Below are positions 20,597 to 35,700 of a DNA stretch of 64,000 bases, piece after piece; position 1 is the stretch's first letter; each line of letters begins with the position of its first letter. Both the position numbers and the translations under genes were made by a program. Under the pieces are notes generated by a model. That model had not been told where the DNA came from. It was given only the letters and a program-made list of their open reading frames with translations, and made no database searches. The DNA is from Onchocerca lupi. Its lineage: Eukaryota; Nematoda; Chromadorea; Rhabditida; Onchocercidae. The DNA lies in assembly GCA_028564675.1 (NCBI GenBank), contig JAOVVO010000119.1, forward strand, positions 62,001-126,000. Direction: 5' to 3'.

Positions 20597-20836
20597 TCAG
20601 ATTTTTAGAAATATATAATTCTTCAGAATATCATTTGCCCAAATATCTTTATCAAGAGTTTTATCAGACGAATCCATCTGATCATCCTTACTTTTCCTTT
20701 TCTTCTTTTTGATGCATTTATATTTGGATGATATGATGGCTAATGAATGTTGCTGGGGCAACGATGATTGATTTGAGAGAGAATTGGTTAGAAAAAGATT
20801 TTCATTTTCGAAGATTATCGCATCAAAACGATTCAT
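20597..20836 (-). CDS. Hypothetical 79-aa ORF
   Basis: ATG at 20836 to TGA at 20597. Composition is unlike the surrounding AT-rich noise: a polar, Ser/Gln-rich first half (NSLSNQSSLPQQHSLAIISS) and a basic-acidic second half (KCIKKKKRKSKDDQMDSSDK) resembling a nuclear-localisation patch. No domain, signal peptide or family recognised, no clear splice sites, convergent with the orphan transporter exon. It could be a small gene, a stray exon or chance. Confidence 0.3.
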   Translation of the reverse strand: MNRFDAIIFENENLFLTNSLSNQSSLPQQHSLAIISSKYKCIKKKKRKSKDDQMDSSDKTLDKDIWANDILKNYIFLKI

Positions 20837-23800
20837 CCTTTTCTGTCCTTTTTATCCGTCGCATAAATATTTCGCAAAGAAAAGTTTGCTTTTTTTTTTT
20901 TTTTTTTATTTGATGCATTCTTTTCAGCAAATAACGGCGGTTTTTCATGTTTACTGTAATAGATAGATATTCATTGTAATTTCATGCATGTTAATGAAAT
21001 TAATTTGATGACAAAAAGAAAATTATTCATTTGATTATTTATAACTCAAATCACTGCTAAATAATTTAAAATAGAGTTAGGAGAATTCAAGAAAAGTTCC
21101 ATTTTTTGTTGAATTATATCAAAATTTTTCTCTTAACCAAAGAGAACTTTTCTATTATCGATTATTATTATTTTTTTTTTTTTAATATATTACCATTTCA
21201 TAGATGTTAATGAAGATTAATTTGATAGCAGAAAGAAATGAATAGAAGGAGGAATTAATTTCTCGGAAAAGATAAAAAGGAATGAGAAATTCTTACAATT
21301 TGCGAAATTTGTCTCAATTTTTTTTTTTTTTTGAATTTTTCTCGAATTTATGAGAATTAAATCATCATTCTTTTATAAAATTAGTTTTTTTTTTCCTTCC
21401 ATTTTTTTTATTTTGCATCGCAATATGAATGGCAATCGTTGAAGAAATTCTTGTCATTTAAAATTTCTTGCTTTTTTCTCCAATTCTGATTCAATTTCCG
21501 ATTTTTTTCCTTTATTTTTTGAATTTCGATGAATCATTATTTCTGGAATTATTTACTGGGCATTAAAATCACCAAAAATGATCAAATAAAAGCTGATGAG
21601 CATTCTTTTGATTCTGTTCTCAATTTCATTCAATTTATTACCTTTCTATCTCATGATCAGCACGTGTTAAATCTCTAAAAATATCAAAAATCCATTCTAT
21701 AAATAAATAAAAATTTTCGGAATGTTTATGAAAAAAGTAACTTTTATTTATTTTTCGTTTGTTATTGTTAAAATTTGTTCGTTTCTTTTTTTTTAAAGTG
21801 ATCTTTGCAACTCCAAAAATTCTGATCGGAACAATATTTTTGCTATCGATATGCTGATCAAACATTTGATAAGTAATAATAATTAAAGCTTTACTTTAAA
21901 TATAACTCCTCATTTTCAGAGCTTCTAATTAATTTTTCATGATATATCGCACAGGTGTTTTTATATCCATAGTAACCGCTTGCTAGCATTTAAGAGTAGA
22001 AAAAGTTTCATTAAAAAGATAAAGCATTTCCAATCGTTAAGTTCAAATTCTTATGGCAGAAGGAATAGGAGAATTTTTGCTTCAAATTTTAATCCTTTTA
22101 TTTTTGTTTTTGGAATTTTATCAATTTTAATTTTTTTCTAATATTATCATAGCTATGCTTCCATGTATTTTAATAATATCAGGAGTAATGATGCTAACAT
22201 ACGAGTTAAAACGTTGCATGACACGTAACACGTAACATGTTCTTGTAGGACACGCAACATGTATCATGAAATTTGATCCATTAATAATAATTTGTTTAAA
22301 AAAATTATCATTATATGAACAAAATTAAACAAAAAAAAAAAACGCACAAACATAAAAAAGTAAATTTTAAATCATACCAATTCAATATCATCAAATAAGT
22401 TTTTAGTACTGATAGTAGTATCATACTTGACTAGGCTCATTAAGTGATAACAATAAATGGATAATAGAACTAGGCTGTTATTTGTTTCAGAAGCCTAGAA
22501 AAGAAAACAAGGAAGAAAGCAGATATTTATTGCCATATCATGCTGTTTTAGCCAAGTAATATTGATTGAGCTTTCAAACATACTCATACCTTGTCAGTTA
22601 TCTTTGTCATTGTCAAATATTTCGTTGAAAGGGATAAAATGTATTTCGATAGAATGATAGGGAATGATTATATCATAGATTATTGTTAATTTATCCATTA
22701 TATGAAAAGAAATTATGTCTGATTATTTTTAATTTCATTTAACAGTAATTAATTAAGCAATTGGTTTTCAGTAGTTAGTTTAATTTGTAATTAACATTTT
22801 TAATTAAATTTATTGAAAAATTTCATAAAAAAAAAGCAATTTTCAAAGTATCACAAATTAAGATATTATTAAGGCTTCAAAAGATTTTAGACTTAAAAAA
22901 ATACATTTTATACTTTTTAGAATATCATTATTGATAAGATGATACATGCAAGAATAAATTCAGATAAACATAAATCTATTAATTGATCGTATAAATCATC
23001 CATAATTATTGCAAAAAAGAATTTAATCCATTTTTAGAATGAAATTTACAGGAAGAGAGAATAAAGGGTTGTTATGATAAGCGCTAAATATGCTTATCTT
23101 TACGCTTATCACTTATCATTATATCATTTATTATTTATCTTGCGAAGTATTTTAACAGAGAAAGAATGCATTCATATATACAAATAATTTCAATTTCTCC
23201 ATCGATAGCAATACAATTGTACGAATTGAATAGACACTTTTGTTAGTTTGAAAAAAAAAAAAAAAAAAAAGAGAGAAAAAAAAAAGAAGAAATTTAGCCC
23301 GAAAAGACATAGACAAATGTGTATTTTCTAACCATTCTAGTTAAAATTTATCTTTTTCCTTTCTCAAATTTCATTTTTATTTTTATTTTTTTTTTTTACA
23401 AATGGATCAATTATGATAGCTTTATTCCTCTTCTCTCTCTCTCTCTCTCTCTTTCTACTTCCCTCTCTCTATTTATTGCACTTAAAAAGTCCATTGTTGA
23501 TCATTGTTTCATTGTCATCCAATCCAACTTAACCTGATCTTATCTGATCTTAGCACTTTAGAAATGTTGTCCATTATCAAGCTTATTTTTGTGGCAGTAT
23601 GATGATGAAGTTAAAATACAAATGACAAATGTGATAGAATGTTTGTGATAAGAAAATTTTTTGCTTTTATCAAATTAAATTAAATTTAATTTAATTTAAT
23701 TTAAATTATTACTAAACATTGCTATTTCAATTCTTTTGCAACTTATCATTTCATTAGTAATAGAATTACGAAATTAAATGATTGATTAATCTCGGATATT

Positions 23801-24037
23801 ACTGTGAATAAATTGCAATGTATCTTATCATTATTATAAGTTGATAGAGGCTCTTTCAATTCTTTCGTAATTCATCCTTCCATTAATAACAAAGAATTAC
23901 GAAAATCAATTGATTGATTAATTGATTAGATTTCTGATATCATTATAATAAATTACAAGTATATTTTATCACTATTACAGATTAGCAAACAAAAACTGAT
24001 CATATCACCAAATTTTTACAATCACTACAAATCAATA
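20837..24037. other. Gene-poor AT-rich region upstream of AMP deaminase
   Basis: No supported gene. Many homopolymers (20891, 21174, 21320, 23252), a (TC)n run at about 23432-23452 and a short cluster of related motifs cacgtaacatgt/cacgcaacatgt at 22218-22264. A candidate trans-splice acceptor (TATTACAG) ends at 23980, 57 bp before the AMP deaminase ATG. Confidence 0.5.
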
Positions 24038-24060
24038 ATGCCAATACCATCATCATTATC

Positions 24061-24091
<31 letters not shown>

Positions 24092-27000
24092 GCAGCAACA
24101 GCAGCAGCACATCGAAAATGCCCTCTAAGTGGTTTGTTTGGCACTCCACCACCATCAATCAATTTTTTCTCTCCTTCTTCAGCTGATACTAATATATTTC
24201 TTATTGCAAATAATGCTGTTATTGATGATAATAATACTGTAGCGGTAGCAGCATGCGATGATCAATTCGCTACAGAGATTTTTAGTTCCAATCAATCGCA
24301 ACAACAGCGACAACAGCAACGATTATCACAAATTATTTCGAAATCTAAAACAATGAATAATCAATTGGAACCATTTATGCCGAATAATATGAGTAAGTCT
24401 CTCTTTTTTTTTTTCATTTTCATTGTTATTTTTAGTAATTAGAAAGTTCAGATTTTACACGTTTTCACATGTCAACTATTACTTTCTGGTTCATTCATCC
24501 ATTAATTAGTGTTAATTATTTTTTTTACAAAAAAAAAAAAGAAAAATGATAGAACTTGAATAAAACTGAGATATTTGTAATGATTTTTTTTTTTCATTTA
24601 GGCGAGATCCAATATGCATTCTAGGGTCCAGGAAATTCTTGACATTACTAGTCTATCTAAAATTTTGCAATATGTTGTAGGTAGAGATTAGTTATGAATG
24701 AATGGGATAATCGGACTGCTGAATTGTGACCAATTATTTTAGGGTTCCAGAAAATCTTAAACATCATTATTCAATTCTATTAAGTGTCTTAGGTAGAGAT
24801 TAATTGATAAGTGAATGGATAATTGAGATTACTAATTTAAGTCTTCGAAAAATTCTAGGCCTTACTAGTCAGTTTTTTTTTCGGGACCTTTATAGCTAAA
24901 AATCCTAGTTTGTGTTGTGGAGAATAATTGACAAGTGAATCGATAATTTTGATTGATGAATTGTGGACACTCTCCATACATATATATATATTTGTTTGTT
25001 TGTTTGTTTAGCATGAATCATTTATATATTAAACAAAATTTTTGTTTGTAACATTAAAATATCGAGATTGTATTGCATTATTTTATTTTTATTTTTCAGA
25101 GACGGTTGATTCAGACGTTCTCGATTGTAGCCCATTTCAAGTAGGATTCATGGAAGATTCCGACCATCATACAGTTTCACCTCCTTTTGAAATCTCACAA
25201 TATCCGATTGAAGTAAAAGAAAGCAAAGATGCATTTCATCGACAGCTCACAAATAGGTATTTCTATTTCTTATTTTTAAAATTGCTACTTATTGGTTGAT
25301 AGTTCTTGTTTTCTTTCTTCATTAATAATATTCACTGTTTCTCTAGAAATATATGTCACTTTCCTTTTCTTTCTTTTTTTTTTTAATTGCTACTATTTCA
25401 AAGTAAAAGCAATTCATCAAAGTGATCGAAAAATTTTGCTTTATTCAACTTCTTATTTCTTATCTATTCTTTATTTTTATTTGAAATTCCAGACATTTGA
25501 ACACTTCTTAAACAAAAATGAAATGGAAGTAAAATGTTTCCTGTTATTCTAGAAATTAGTAGGTTTGGTTATTCTAGGCAAATGATTTGAATTTTAAAGG
25601 ATTAGTCTTGAAATTAAATTTCAGTCTTTATAATCAGCTTAGAACCGTATTTTTTCTGTTTTTGGCTATGCATCGAAGAAGAAAAAGGCTAGCATCGAAT
25701 ACCACTAAGAGATGCGAGGCATCTTTTTCGGTTTTATATAATATGATCCATATAATATTAATTTCGCAGTTTCCCCCTCCCCCCCCAAAAAAAAAAAAAA
25801 AAAAACCTGTGAAAATATTTATTCCGAGCAAAATATTTCTTGAACTGTTGCGAATAAAGCAGATGATTTTAGTTAAAGTTTGCAACAGCAACATCTTGCT
25901 GAATGACCCCAATATGTTGATTAAATGATATTTTTTGACATCATAAAATTGCATACACATTCAAAATCTATTTAATTTAAGAAGCTGTCTACTTAACTTC
26001 AGCAGCTGGTTGGATAGATTAGCTCCTTAGGGACACTGCATTTCATTAGATCGATTAAAAAAAAAAATTAAAAGATGAGTTCTCATGCACTTATTTTTTA
26101 GTTTTATTGATCGTTTGCTTTCTTTTTTTCCTCTTATTTCCATTTATTTCATATTGACTGCAGATAATTACTGTCCTATCCTTTATTTCAGTAACAATAA
26201 TGACACATTTAACCCCTCCGTTAACTAAATTTACAGGTGTCGACATTCTGGAAAACTTCGTCGACATTCTTTGGAGTGAGTCATAATTTGCTTGTTATTT
26301 TTATTCGGTTAATGTTGTCAGTAGTAATGCAAAGAGTGCATGCATTGAATTTTACCTCATTTTATGACATTTCGTTTGATTAGAAGTTTATAAAGCAAAA
26401 TTCAAAACTCTCTTTCAATATAATCCATTTTACAGTGGTTGCTAAAATACATTTCAAATATACCATCAGAATGATGTCTTCATAAATAGTTTATGATCTC
26501 AATTATCGTTTAAATCTTTTATTAAAAATATTAATTATTAATTTGATTTTTATTTTATCGCATGATTTTAATTTTTTAATATATTTGTAATATCTAAAAT
26601 TTATATCCATTTTGATCAAATAACACTAGTGACAGAGATGGTAAGTTCAATTGAACTTTATCTTAAATTCTGCATGCATTTTATTAAAAAAATTGCAACC
26701 CTTTTTGCAACCAAAAAATTGCAACCCTTTGCAAAGAAAAAAATATATTAAAATATTGAAAAAAAAAATAATGAAGTAAATATATAGATGGAACATTTTT
26801 ATAGCAATTGAAAAAATTATGCTTACATAAATTCTGTTTATTGTGTCATCATTCAGCTGATTCAATCATAGTTTCTTTGTTTGTTTATACTAGCAATCAC
26901 CTGTATCTGCTGTTATTTTCCCATTTTTGCTTTCATTTTATTTCAAAATTTGTTGATACATGTTATTATTAATATTAAACGCATCGCTTATATAGAATAT

Positions 27001-30000
27001 CATATTTTGAATCAATGTTTTAGAATTTTGTCACTGAAATCTGAATCCAGTATTCGATGGAATTACGTATATTTTTTAAAAGTTAAGTAGAAAGAATAAG
27101 ATAATATAATATGGGGGTGAAAAGTATGTGAAAATTCATTATCATCAATATCTTGCATCATCTGGTGAATAGCCGACAAAGATTCTTAGTCCATTGTAGA
27201 TAACAATATTTCTCATCTTGTGTTTCTTAATTATCATTATCATATTTTTTGTTTGCTGATATTGTCTTTGTATTCTTCATTTCTTCATGATATTTAATAT
27301 TCATTTATAAGCCAAACAACTAAATAATAGTATCAGTATTTTTTGATTTATTTTTTTCCAAGAAATCAAAAAGTCATAATTCAAATTTTTTAAAATGTTC
27401 CTTTAGACCAATTTTAGAATTGCTCCAAACATATGTAGTGTTTGCCTCAAATATACTGAGCAGATGAAAGTGTTGAATTGAAACATCTATCAGTTATTTC
27501 GATGAGAGTGAAGTGTACTTTTAAATATGAATGTAAAATCGATGAAAATTAAATTTTTCATAGAAAATAGAGCTTTATTTGAACAAAATAATCAGAATAA
27601 TAGCATAATTCATTTCTTATTTGCAGAGTTCGAATGGAATCAGCGCAACATGATGGTGATTCTTCACTTCTACAGATTAATTCAGCGCTTGGTTTGGATG
27701 AGGATATGGAACTTCGTGCTCGATCACCGCAACATGTAGAAATGTATACATTTCGAGATGCGATCGATGTTAACTATCAACGAATGGCAGTAACCGGAGA
27801 GGAGCTTTCTGGGGTTTGTTAAGTTCATTGCTTAAATGTTTGCATATTAGTTGAGGAGAATTTCAAAGGAATGGAGAAAAAAGATAAAAAAAAAAAAAAA
27901 AAAAGAACTAAAATTTTTGATAGTGCAAGATAAATACATTTATTTGCAGTGCTAATTTTCTTCATTCCATTTTAAATCCCTTCTTTCTTTTTCAATTATT
28001 TTAAAAAAATCCTTTTTTCGATTCATTCAAATCCTTTCTTCAATTTTGTGATTGTATTATGTTATTGATGATTCTTTTTTTGGATATCTTACCTCTTTTA
28101 AGGGCTAAATATTAGGAATATTCCTTCTGTTAGCATATTAAGTTAGAGAATTAAAGTAATATTAGGCTTCTGTAACATCAGGTTGTTGTTCACGGCATTT
28201 TATTTCAATATTTTTCAAATTAAGTGCCTAGAATGTTAGGAATGAGCTTAAATTTATGGCACAATGCTGGACATGTTTTCATTTAATTTCTGAATGCATT
28301 TCAAAGCATCTCAGTTTTATTTTCATTCCATTTTCAGGTCCCACTAGAAGATTTGAAAGAATCAGCTCGAGAATTGTGTGAAGCACTAATGCTACGCAAA
28401 GAATATATGGAACGCATTGGGAATCAATTTCCATTAACAACCAAAAACTTTCTCTCCGGTCATTATCCAAAAAATTTACCAACATGTCGACGAAAAAACA
28501 TCGAAATAAGTTTGTTTTATAGAAATATTTTCTTTGTGTTTTTTTCAGATCTGAGATGCATATAAACATACTTTTCCGCTATGTTAGTAACATATCGTTT
28601 AATTTTATGAGATTATCATATGTTAGGAAATTTTTATCTGAATTTCTTCTAGTTCCAGTTCGTTTAATTTTATTCTGATAATCGAATATCATAAAAAACT
28701 TTTGCAATTCTTGCAAGTTAGCTGCTTATGAATAAACATTTAATGGAGAAATTATATATTTTTAGTTACATAATTATATATTTTTAATTACTTTATGTCA
28801 TTTTATACTTCATTATATCATAGTGGCATTTATGGATATAGAAAAATGATACAGCCATCTCCTTCAGTTCCTTTATAAATACTTCATATCTTTCAATTAA
28901 TTCCTTTTTTTTTCTTTTTTTTGTTTTTGAAAAAATACTTGTTCTGTATTATTTCCAATGCACCATAGGTTATGCTGTCATAATCATTTGCAAAATTCAG
29001 CTGTAATTTTATGTAGATTTTTTTTATTTCGTCTAAAATTTTAATTTTCTTTTTCTTCCTCCTCCTCTCTTCCCTTATTTCAATACTATTTCCAGTTTCT
29101 TCTTTTTTATTCTTCAGTTAATAGCATAATCAATTATTATAATTAGTATCTTGTTTTTATTTTTTATAATTAATACTACCAAAAATTTTATTGGATTTTT
29201 CATAATTTAAAAGAAAAACAATAATTTTTCATCTTCTCGCGATAAGAAATCAATTGCCTGTATGTTTCTTTTTTTTTTTCAAAAATTTTGCAAGTTTTAA
29301 GAATCTTCACATCACGTCTCAAAGGATGCAATATCAGCAACACGGGACAAGAAGTCACATCCGGAAAATAATCAACGTAATTTAGGTTAGGTAATAGAAA
29401 AATAGATTTTAGCTAATAGTTATTTATAGGAAGTAACAGCATGAATGAGTTTTTTTGTAATTTTTCTACTAACATGTGAATTGCTACTTTTTGAAACGTG
29501 GCAAATGAAATATCAGAAAGTCTTTTTTTTTTAAATTTTAAATCGAATTTTCTGATTCTTTGGAACTCACTGATATCTTTAGGTATAATTTCATCATTAT
29601 TTTGTAGAAAACAAAATTTTTGATATAACTTGAGGATAGAAATGAAGCTTGCCATGTATTTAAATGTTAAAAAAAGGAATTTATGAATAGAAATACAGAA
29701 TAGATGCGAAGAAAGTTTGTATTTTCATTTTTTTTATAAAAAAAAGAAAATTTACATTCGTTCAAATGAACATTCTAACAGATAGTTTTCTGGTAGAAAT
29801 ATTTAGAAAAATGTTTTCAAACTAACTCTATATTTTGTTTTCAGCAAATTCATCTTTTTACCATTTGTATTTCAATAATTCTTTTGATGATTGCCTTTTC
29901 AATTTTTTCTTGATTCTTTTCTTTTCTTTTCTTTTCTTTTTTTTTTGTGAATTTTGAAAGTACAAGTTTTTTGGCTTATTCAGTTTTTTGATATTTTAAA

Positions 30001-32727
30001 ATATTTTTTTATATTTATACTACCAGAATTGTTTAATCATTTAATGTAGTGCATTTTCCAAAGATAATATATTGCTAGCTATGCTCAACTTATATTCAGT
30101 CTTACAAAAAATTTATTTAGCTATATTAGCCAGTGATGGTGAAACTTGATCCTAGCATTTGTGATTGCATTATCTGAATTCGATTTGGATCTTCATATTG
30201 ATCAATCATGTGTGATCAAGCATTATAAAAGGACTAATGATAAATTAGAAAATAAAAGAAAAAGTTAGAAAGTGTTTAAAAATATAGTGATACATAGAAA
30301 TGTGTTGATTTGATTGAATACTTATTGATCAGTGCTATTTCATTTCATTTTTGATTAACAGTTTGAATAATTTCATTTTTTTTTCATTTTTTCCGAAATT
30401 GCATTCCTTTATATTATTATTAAAGTGATAGATAGTTTTCTTGAATTGTTCAGATGTCCAAATGAAATATTCTTTTCATATGTTAATTTAATTGAAATAT
30501 TTATTAGCAAGTAATCATAAACTTGTAATAGGTTATTTATAATAAACAAATTCTTAATTAAACATATTCTAGTTGTTTTATTTTATGAAATTATCTTTTA
30601 GAATATTATGCAAAATAACTTTTACGTTTATTAGTCATTTGGACATCGAATTTTCTGCTTGCATGCCTTTAATTTTGATTATTTCAAACTAATATAATTT
30701 GGAAATAAATACTGATTTACTCATTGAATATTACTTTTCAGCTGCACAGACATCATATAATCCACCTTTACCACCAGAAGATCATTGGGGTTTGAATACA
30801 CCATTGCCAAAATATGAAAAAAAATATAAACTGAAACGAAAGCACGGTATGGTAAGCTGCTTTTTTTCCTTTAATAATGATTTCGTTCATTGAAATGAGA
30901 TGATGGATATATTAAATTGAATAATTGAAGTACTCAAGTACTGCAAACCAGTATTCAATATGATAATTTTCTATTAATAAAAATGCACTAACACTGAATT
31001 CTTATATAATATAAGCATAATATTTATGAATTTAGGCCTCATTTTTTTTTTCAAAGAGAAAAAGAAGTTGAAAAAACAAAAACAATCCTGATATCTGAAT
31101 TACTAGAGTGCTATTGATATAAATACTATTACAAAGAATAATATAAATAGTAATTGCTTTTATTGATAAAAGTACTTTTTAATGATATAAATATATTTTG
31201 ATTGCTCAAGTAGTCTCGGCAGTTTTTAATATTTCAGTGATTTTGTAATTTAATTAGTTAGCAATATTTTTTTCCATTTTACTTTTAATATGTCTTGTGA
31301 GCAGGAAGTAATGCTTTTGTTTAGATTTAATTAATAAGTTCATTCTTAAAAGTCTTAATTAGTTTCAGTATTAAATGATTTAGGTTTTATTTTTTTCCTT
31401 TAAGTATAAAGCAGTCTGCTTAATTAATTACAGCATATATGAAAGACTGAATAAAAAGAAAAAGAATTTGCAGATGGAAATTCTAGATGAAGATGGCAAA
31501 ATACCAGATCATTTTCAATATGCCTACATTTCAAAAGAGAAATTTTTGCGAGATTTGGAAAGACTTTCAGTAATGATTGCAAATGGACCATTGTAAGTAA
31601 AATTCAATCTTTTTTTTTTTCATCCAGAAAAAAAGTTTTTTTTGCCTTTTACAGAAAATCTTCATCAGATCAATCTGTAGTGATATTAGGAATTCGGTTA
31701 TCATATGGAGCTTAATAAATCGAGAAATGTAATGCCAATTAAATTTTCTTTCATGAATTGATCCGTTTAAAAATTTTAATGAATAATATTCTATAACTAG
31801 AGTACAATTAGAATCGCTACAATTGAAAATTGCGTAAATTGAAATAATTTTATGGCATACATTTCTTGCTGTAATCAGATGGCTATTCAATTATATTTCT
31901 ATAGTCGTGAATAGATAATCATGATAATGCTATAAAAAGTAATTATTTTTAGAAAAAGTTTTTGTTATCGACGACTTTGCTTTTTACAAAACAAATTCCA
32001 ATTGCACACATTGATGAATGAGCTTCGAGAGCAGCATGAACAAAAATCCGTTCCACATCGTGATTTTTATAATATCAGAAAGGTAGATTTATGAGCTTTA
32101 TTATTACAAACATATAGGTTCGTGTTAGTTTTATTATTTAATGTAATAAATTTAATTAATTAAAATTACAGGTTGATACTCACATACATGCTGCTAGTTC
32201 GATGAATCAAAAACATCTGCTACGCTTTATTAAAAAAAAGATGAAAACAGAAAAGGATACTGTGGTTCTGGAAAAGGTTCATTTATTTTATTTTTGTTTT
32301 CAGTTTTCGTGATTTATTAATGAAATGTATTTTTCAAGTGCTTTAATATATCCTCTCTTGAGATGATATCTTGGATAGGAAATTTTAAGTTGAGATTGAT
32401 TTTAGGATCGCCAAGTTTGAATTTAGATTAGAACTCAAGATTTAAAAGCTTCACTATTTTATTTACATCCTGAACATTAATTTCTTTTTTTTTTTTTTCA
32501 GAATGGCACAAAAATCACTTTGGAACAAGTTTTTGAAGGTATGTTTTTCTTTCGGAATTTTTTGGATCTTATTCTAATTCGACTTTATCTTCTACTTTTT
32601 TTGCTTATCATAGAATTTGTTTATTTGTTCTATCTTTTTGTTTAATAAATTAATATTAATCTTTCCTACATCAAGATATAAAATCAAAAAAAAAACTTCT
32701 TTAGTGTTAATCTTTTCCTTTTTCAAG

Positions 32728-32760
<33 letters not shown>

Positions 32761-35700
32761 CAAGGCCTTTTTCAAGGCCTTCTTTTTCACAGTTAATTCC
32801 TCTCTTCGCTGCCTGTCTTTTTTTTTTTCAGAAATGTTTCATGTCTCATTTGCTTGTTTTATCTCAATAAATGTTGAAGTTAATATGGTAGTAACCAAAA
32901 TATTTTAACGGAATTGACGTAAATTCAAACACATTCAGGCTTAAGCTTTTCCCAGGTCTCGGTATTAGTGCTTATGACCTGTCAGTTGATATGTTGGATG
33001 TTCATGCCGATCGAAATACTTTCCATCGTTTTGATAAATTTAATACCAAGTATAATCCTGTTGGTGAAAGTACGTTGCGTGAAATTTTCATCAAAACCGA
33101 TAACTACGTTGGAGGGAAATATTTTGCTGATGTATTAAAAGTAAGACTTTTTTTTTTTCTCTAAGCGTTGTTAAAACAATTGCTCATTTAAAATGGATTT
33201 AATGTGGTGTTTTTTGTCATCATTCTAGATCTTGTTCATTGGAATTAAATAATTCTCACAAATTTTTTTCTTCAACTTTTTGTGATGTGTGAAACTTGCT
33301 TTGAGTTTAGAGTTCGATTAGATTTTTTGCATAATTTCTGAGACTTAGTTTTAGTCTTAAATTTTCTAATCTATGAAGATATGAGCTTAACTTCATCTTT
33401 TCAGGAAGTTTTATCCGACTTGGAAGATAGTAAGTACCAACATGCCGAACCGCGTTTGTCGATCTATGGGCATAATAAAGAAGAATGGGATAAGTTGGCC
33501 AAATGGGCTATTGTAAATGATGTTTATTCAGTGAATGCACGATGGTTGATTCAGATACCTCGTCTATAGTTCGTTTTCATTTTGTTTTCATATAGTTTTT
33601 AGAAAAAGCCAAGTGAAAAGAATATTTCATGAGTTTCAAGAAGTATAACTTTACAAATTTAGTTATTTTCTTTATGGTGAATTACAAAAATATATATCCA
33701 GAAAATAAGATAATTGAAGATAATTGACCTTTTTTGTGTCTTCTAATTTTGCAAATTTTCGATTGAATTTTTAATGTTTAATCATGATTTAGCGATGTTT
33801 ATCGTTCGAAGAAAATGGTGAAAAATTTTGATGAAATGCTCGATAATGTTTTTACACCATTATTTGAAGTGACAAATGATCCCGAATCTCATCCAAATCT
33901 TTTCCGATTTCTACAGCAAGTTTCTGGCATTGATTCTGTCGATGATGAGAGCAAAGTGGAGCATGTAAAAGTGAGTAATAATTAGAAAAAGTAGCTCATT
34001 TCTTCGACAGTCAATTTTATGCTAATTTATTTTGACTTAGAATTATATCTTTAATATCATGCCATGTTTCTTCCAACAAAAATATGCCGCATGCGATAAA
34101 TGTTGAATTCCGAATTTCAAAACCTTCCTCAAAGAACTGATAAAAATTTATAATTGATATTGATACTGTCATTCTAAGATTAATTATAAAAGAAGTTAAA
34201 AAAAAAAAGAGAATTAATTCTGTCACTGATCCATTTTTTAAATTTTCTGTAACTAGCAACAGCAGTAATCGCAACTATTTATTTAAAAAACTTCTTTTAT
34301 ACTTAATCACATCTTTTTTAATATTAATTTAAAAATAATGATGAAGTATAAACGACATACATAATAGATATGAAAATTAGTAGTTTGAAATTTAAATTAA
34401 TATATTTCAAAATAAAATTAATTGAAGTAAAAGAAAATTGAAGCAGTTTTCTGTTTTTGCAGTTTGATCGTTCAACACCGGAACCAGAGGAGTATTGGGA
34501 TGCCGAAAATCCATCATATGATTATTATTTATTTTATATGTTTGCGAATTTGGTAGCACTCAATGCATTGAGACGGTGAGCACATTTTTATTGTTGAATT
34601 AAACTTTCAGTTATTTGATTTTTATTAAAAATTAACTGAAACAATAGTATGCGCTAAGATTTTTACCAAAAATTTTCGAATTATTATTATTTTTTTATTG
34701 TGATGGTTTTTAAAAATTCAAATTATCATTTCAAAAATTTTAACTACTATTTGGAGATATTTCCCTTTTTTTTTCCTTTTCTTACCTTTCTTTCCCTCCT
34801 TCTTTCTCTTTGCAATATTGATTTTTAGTTATCAGTGCTATGACAGAACTTTTCTATAACTTTTCTAGCTCAAATTAATAGGATAAACTAAGTTTCAGCG
34901 AAGAAACATTTCAGGGAACGTGGCCTGAATACCTTCTCATTACGGCCGCATTGTGGTGAAGCTGGACTTGTAAGCCATCTCGTCACGGGTTATCTGACAT
35001 CTGAGAGCATTGCACATGGCCTAGTGCTTCGCAAAGTTCGCTATTAATTTATTAATCTTTAAATTTTGGAATTTGAAATTGATATTTATCCATAACTCAT
35101 TTTTTAAATATTTTCAGGTGCCTGTTTTGCAGTACTTATTTTATTTATCTCAAATTGGGATAGCAATGTCACCACTTAGTAACAATTCCTTGTTCATTAG
35201 TTATCATCGAAATCCGCTACCAGAATTTCATATGAAAGGATTGAATGTATCGCTGTCAACCGATGATCCCTTACAGTTTCATTTTACCAAGGCAAATATG
35301 TTTTAAATTTCATACTCATTTTATAGCTTTTTTCTTTTATTTCTGATTCGGTCATAAAATAACTGAAATTTTCGACAATTTAAATGGTATAATGCCAAAT
35401 TATAACTACTCGACGAAATAGCTCCAAATGATATTGTGAAATAATTTTCACTATTGGTTTAGGAAGCGCTGATGGAAGAATATAGCATTGCCGCACAAGT
35501 TTGGAAGCTCAGCAGCTGTGATATGTGCGAATTAGCTCGAAATAGTGTTCTGCAAAGCGGTTTTGAAGATAAAGTAAGTTTCTCATTTTAAATATTTCCA
35601 AATTTTTACATGTTACTTCATGATTTTTCCAAATATGATGATTTGTAATTTAAGATCAGTTTTTGATCAATTTTTTAAAATAAATTTCAGGTGAAGGTAC

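Noticed and set aside
25587..25960. Overlapping ORFs of 113 and 108 aa on opposite strands
   Set aside because: They lie in an AMP deaminase intron, span a C8-A19 run that gives Pro/Lys or Phe/Gly stretches, and show no family features.
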